Below are positions 6,625 through 8,313 of a DNA stretch of 8,313 bases, piece by piece. The stretch's first letter is position 1, and each line of letters begins with the position of its first letter. Below the pieces are notes generated by a model, which was not told the origin of the DNA, did not search any database, and saw only the letters and a list, made by a program, of their open reading frames with translations. The translations under genes were made by a program, and so were the position numbers. This stretch comes from an uncultured Haemophilus sp. (GTDB lineage Bacteria; Pseudomonadota; Gammaproteobacteria; Enterobacterales; Pasteurellaceae), in assembly GCF_937976265.1 (NCBI RefSeq), contig NZ_CALJRX010000084.1:1-8313 (forward strand). The letters are read 5' to 3'.

Positions 6625-6662
6625 AAAAAACGACCGCACTTTGAACAAATCATAGTGCGGTC
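6625..6662 (-). terminator. Terminator between lpxA and lpxB formed by opposed uptake signals
   Basis: GACCGCACT (6632-6640) and AGTGCGGTC (6654-6662) are perfect 9-base reverse complements around a 13-base loop. On the minus strand the stem is followed by one base and six T (complement of 6625-6630), the form of an intrinsic terminator for transcripts coming from lpxA. One arm is a perfect uptake core (6633-6641); the other has one mismatch (TAGTGCGGT, 6653-6661). Paired uptake signals acting as terminators are well known in Haemophilus and Neisseria. Read-through to lpxB is possible, but partial uncoupling is likely. Confidence 0.8.
6633..6641 (-). repeat. DNA uptake signal sequence, perfect core, in the lpxA-lpxB terminator
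   Basis: ACCGCACTT on the plus strand, within the terminator stem and loop. The facing copy at 6653-6661 (TAGTGCGGT) has one mismatch to AAGTGCGGT. Confidence 0.9.
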
Positions 6663-6707
6663 TCTTTGTTATTCATCATTTTCTCTTAACGAGAAAAGAA
6701 ACGTTAA

Positions 6708-7496
6708 TTAACGAATAATGCCACGGGTAGAACGTTTGAAGAATTCGACAAAGAAACTAATTGCAGATTCAGTTTGTGCAATTTGTTCAATTTCCGGCAA
6801 TACTTCTTCAAGGGTTTTACCACTGCGGTAAATCATTTTATAAACATTACGGATAGCATGTATGGTTGGTTTATCAAAACCACGACGTTTTAATCCTTCA
6901 AGGTTTACACCGAAAGGCTGCGCATGGTTACCTTGCGCCATCACATAAGGCGGCACATCTTGGCTAACCATAGAGCCACCACCTAACATAACGTGCGCAC
7001 CAACGATCACAAATTGGTGAATCGCAGACATACCACCTACAATCACAAAATCATCTAATTCAACGTGACCAGCAAGGGTTGCATTGTTTGCCAAAATACA
7101 GTTATTTTTAATTTGGCAATCATGAGCAACGTGGACATTGATCATCAATAAGTTGTTATTACCAATACGTGTTACACCACCACCTTGGATAGTGCCGCGA
7201 TGAATTGTCACATGTTCACGAATAAGGTTGCCATTACCAATAATGGTTTTAGTTGCCTCGCCCTTATATTTTAAATCTTGGTTGACTTCACCAATGCTAG
7301 CGAATTGATAAATCTGGTTATCTTCACCAATCACGGTGTCGCCTTTCACGACAATATGAGAATTTAAAACGGTACGCGCTTTAATCTCAACGCTCCCTTC
7401 AATAATACAGAAAGGACCGATAACAACGTCTTCGCCAATAACTGCGCCATCAGCAACAAGCGCGGTTGGGTGAATTTTTGCACTTGGGTGGATCAT
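6708..7496 (-). CDS. lpxA: UDP-N-acetylglucosamine O-acyltransferase
   Basis: LpxA performs the first step of lipid A synthesis in the cytosol, moving a 3-hydroxyacyl chain from acyl carrier protein to the 3-OH of UDP-GlcNAc. It has 262 residues, the standard length, and consists of an N-terminal left-handed beta-helix of hexapeptide repeats (about 1-190, e.g. IGEDVVIG, VIVGGMSAI) followed by a helical C-terminal domain. Numbering coincides with E. coli: catalytic H125 in VHVAHDCQ, D126, K76 in LKYKG, and H122, H144 and H160 are present. G173 is kept, the residue at the chain-length ruler position; in E. coli this glycine goes with C14 chains, so 3-hydroxymyristate is expected, in line with Haemophilus lipid A. 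AAGGGG lies five bases before the ATG. It follows fabZ by 23 bases, so both are surely co-transcribed. A terminator stands downstream. Confidence 0.98.
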   Translation of the reverse strand: MIHPSAKIHPTALVADGAVIGEDVVIGPFCIIEGSVEIKARTVLNSHIVVKGDTVIGEDNQIYQFASIGEVNQDLKYKGEATKTIIGNGNLIREHVTIHRGTIQGGGVTRIGNNNLLMINVHVAHDCQIKNNCILANNATLAGHVELDDFVIVGGMSAIHQFVIVGAHVMLGGGSMVSQDVPPYVMAQGNHAQPFGVNLEGLKRRGFDKPTIHAIRNVYKMIYRSGKTLEEVLPEIEQIAQTESAISFFVEFFKRSTRGIIR

Positions 7497-7519
7497 ACTT
7501 ACCCCTTAATTTTCTTTAA

Positions 7520-7969
7520 TTATCGACGAGCACACATTAATTTGGCTTCACAAGCTACTTCACCGTTTACAGTTGCAATACCTGTGAATGCTGTAATACC
7601 ACGACGTTCTTTAATCACTTGAACGTTCAATTCCATTTGATCTCCAGGTAATACTGGGCGTTTGAAGCGCGCTTCATCAATACCTGCGAAATAGAATAAT
7701 TCGCCACCTTTTAATTCATGAGTTTTAAATGCAAGGATCCCCATTGATTGTGCCAAAGCTTCAAGAATTAACACACCAGGTAAAATTGGCTCTCCAGGGA
7801 AATGACCGGTAAAACAAGGTTCGTTTACGCTGATATTTTTAATTGCTTTTAACCATTCACCTTCTTTGTAGTCTAACACACGATCCACTAATAAAAATGG
7901 ATAACGATGTGGCAATAAGGTCATAATTTCTTTTGCTTCAATTACTTTACTTGCTTGATTCTCTGACAC
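7520..7969 (-). CDS. fabZ: 3-hydroxyacyl-[ACP] dehydratase FabZ, GTG start
   Basis: FabZ removes water from (3R)-hydroxyacyl-ACP to give trans-2-enoyl-ACP in type II fatty acid elongation, in the cytosol. The protein is 149 residues, normal for the hot-dog-fold family. The catalytic histidine is H56 in TGHFPGEPILPGVL and the partner glutamate is E70 in LILEALAQ; LPHRYPFLLVDRV (19-31) is the conserved N-terminal signature. The start codon is GTG (7967-7969), with AAAGGT seven bases upstream; the resulting N-terminus MSENQASK fits the family. FabZ and LpxA use the same 3-hydroxymyristoyl-ACP, so their joint operon sets how acyl chains are split between phospholipids and lipid A. A perfect -10 box lies about 40 bases upstream, after the lpxD terminator, so fabZ probably starts its own transcript. 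Confidence 0.98.
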   Translation of the reverse strand: MSENQASKVIEAKEIMTLLPHRYPFLLVDRVLDYKEGEWLKAIKNISVNEPCFTGHFPGEPILPGVLILEALAQSMGILAFKTHELKGGELFYFAGIDEARFKRPVLPGDQMELNVQVIKERRGITAFTGIATVNGEVACEAKLMCARR

Positions 7970-7976
7970 GTCTAAT

Positions 7977-7982
7977 ACCTTT
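7977..7982 (-). promoter_or_regulatory. Ribosome-binding site supporting the GTG start of fabZ
   Basis: AAAGGT on the minus strand with seven bases to the GTG at 7969. No in-frame ATG lies at a better place, and M16 would remove the conserved N-terminal signature region. Confidence 0.8.
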
Positions 7983-8008
7983 AAAATAAATAATAATAAA
8001 ACACTGGA

Positions 8009-8014
8009 ATTATA
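8009..8014 (-). promoter_or_regulatory. Predicted -10 box of a fabZ-lpxA promoter
   Basis: A perfect TATAAT on the minus strand lies in the 96-base gap between lpxD and fabZ. The region 16-18 bases further upstream is T-rich (TTTATT and similar) with no good -35 hexamer. The predicted start is near 8002, giving a leader of about 33 bases. The position just after the lpxD terminator supports a real promoter, but its strength is unknown. Confidence 0.55.
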
Positions 8015-8033
8015 CGATATTTCTGTATAAAAA

Positions 8034-8059
8034 TAAAACGCACCCTAGGGTACGTTTTA
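8034..8059 (-). terminator. Predicted terminator of lpxD
   Basis: TAAAACG (8034-8040) pairs with CGTTTTA (8053-8059) and ACCC (8042-8045) with GGGT (8048-8051), with one C-A mismatch and a two-base centre. On the minus strand the GC part is followed by TTTTATTTTTATA. It begins 7 bases after the lpxD stop. The tight centre means that the real loop is probably larger. Confidence 0.65.
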
Positions 8060-8065
8060 AAAATC

Positions 8066-8313
8066 TTAGCCAAGTTTTTTCTCAAGGGCTTTCAGTCGTT
8101 TATTCATACCATCAATCCCCAGGGTAAGTGCGGCTGTTTTTCGCCACTCTTTATTGGTTTGTAATGGGATACCTGATGAATATACACCAGGCTCAGTAAT
8201 TGGGCGCATCACCATACCCATACCTGTCACGGTTACTTTATCGCAGATTTCCATGTGACCATTGATCACACTTGCTCCGCCAATTAAACAATAACGCCCC
8301 ACTTTTAGGCTAC
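8066..8313 (-). CDS. lpxD: UDP-3-O-acylglucosamine N-acyltransferase LpxD (3' end only)
   Basis: LpxD performs the third step of lipid A synthesis, adding the N-linked 3-hydroxyacyl chain to UDP-3-O-acyl-glucosamine. Only the last 81 residues are in the window; the frame is open to the edge (8313) and the gene continues beyond it. The visible part begins SLKVGRYCLIGGASVINGH, the last coils of the hexapeptide-repeat beta-helix. It includes the histidine of INGHMEICDK (equivalent to E. coli H276), the conserved GMGMVMRPITEPGVYSSGIPLQ segment, and a C-terminal helix ending RLKALEKKLG. The catalytic histidine of the IAHNV motif should lie just outside the window. The GTG at 8300-8302 is an internal valine codon, not a start. 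A one-mismatch uptake core (AAGTGCGGC, 8126-8134) lies within it. A terminator separates it from fabZ. Confidence 0.96.
   Translation of the reverse strand, partial: SLKVGRYCLIGGASVINGHMEICDKVTVTGMGMVMRPITEPGVYSSGIPLQTNKEWRKTAALTLGIDGMNKRLKALEKKLG
8126..8134 (+). repeat. Near-match DNA uptake core inside lpxD
   Basis: AAGTGCGGC differs from the AAGTGCGGT core at the last base only. It may be a decayed or weak uptake site; coding constraint (Ala-Leu in the LpxD tail) could also explain it. Confidence 0.45.

Noticed and set aside
6613..6648. Longer LpxB from an in-frame TTG at 6648
   Set aside because: The extra residues would be encoded by the terminator stem and T run; AGGA is well placed for the ATG at 6612.
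6679..6713. Small hairpin (TTTTCTC/GAGAAAA, 6679-6697) and palindrome CGTTAATTAACG (6702-6713) at the lpxA stop
   Set aside because: The stem has few GC pairs and no T run follows it on the lpxA strand, and short AT palindromes are common in such DNA. The stronger terminator lies 20 bases further on.
1..8313. Search for mobile elements, CRISPR arrays, tRNA or rRNA genes, phage or defence genes
   Set aside because: No direct repeat-spacer pattern, transposase, integrase, tRNA-like fold or toxin-antitoxin pair was seen. Coding is nearly continuous and all complete genes belong to known families.

Overview
The window is an ordinary chromosomal stretch from a Pasteurellaceae bacterium, most likely a Haemophilus species. 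Three things point there: (i) four perfect copies of the H. influenzae-type DNA uptake signal core (AAGTGCGGT or its complement) plus two one-mismatch copies; (ii) proteins that, from memory, closely resemble H. influenzae UreG, UreH, AspA, LpxA, LpxB, FabZ, RnhB and LpxD; (iii) the order ureG-ureH-aspA, which I recall from H. influenzae. No alignment was run, so the species is not fixed.

Layout. Plus strand, 1-2909: the 3' part of ureG (cut by the window edge), then ureD (called ureH in Haemophilus), which close a urease maturation operon. A 152-base intergenic region follows, with a promoter and a CRP/FNR-like site, then aspA (aspartate ammonia-lyase). A perfect 15-bp inverted repeat at 2924-2955 separates the plus-strand block from the minus-strand block. 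Minus strand, read right to left from 8313 to 2959: the 3' end of lpxD, a terminator, a new promoter, fabZ-lpxA, a second terminator built from two opposed uptake signals, lpxB-rnhB, and finally a yfbS-like SLC13 transporter with two cytosolic RCK_C domains.

How the genes work together. LpxA, LpxD and LpxB carry out the first, third and fifth steps of the Raetz pathway to lipid A. FabZ competes with LpxA for the same 3-hydroxyacyl-ACP pool by sending it to fatty acid elongation. RnhB repairs RNA in DNA and is a traditional passenger of this cluster. UreG and UreD load nickel into urease, which releases ammonia; AspA also releases ammonia and feeds fumarate to anaerobic respiration. The yfbS-like transporter has no known substrate.

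I found no mobile element, CRISPR array, tRNA, rRNA, phage gene or undescribed multi-gene system. The interesting content is regulatory: a candidate activator site centred at -41.5 upstream of aspA, the split of the lpx cluster into at least three transcription segments by hairpins, and a hairpin that holds the only purine-rich ribosome-binding-like tract upstream of ureD. Several starts were set from ribosome-binding sites rather than from the longest frame: aspA at 1491, rnhB at 5450 and lpxB at 6612. fabZ starts with GTG at 7969.
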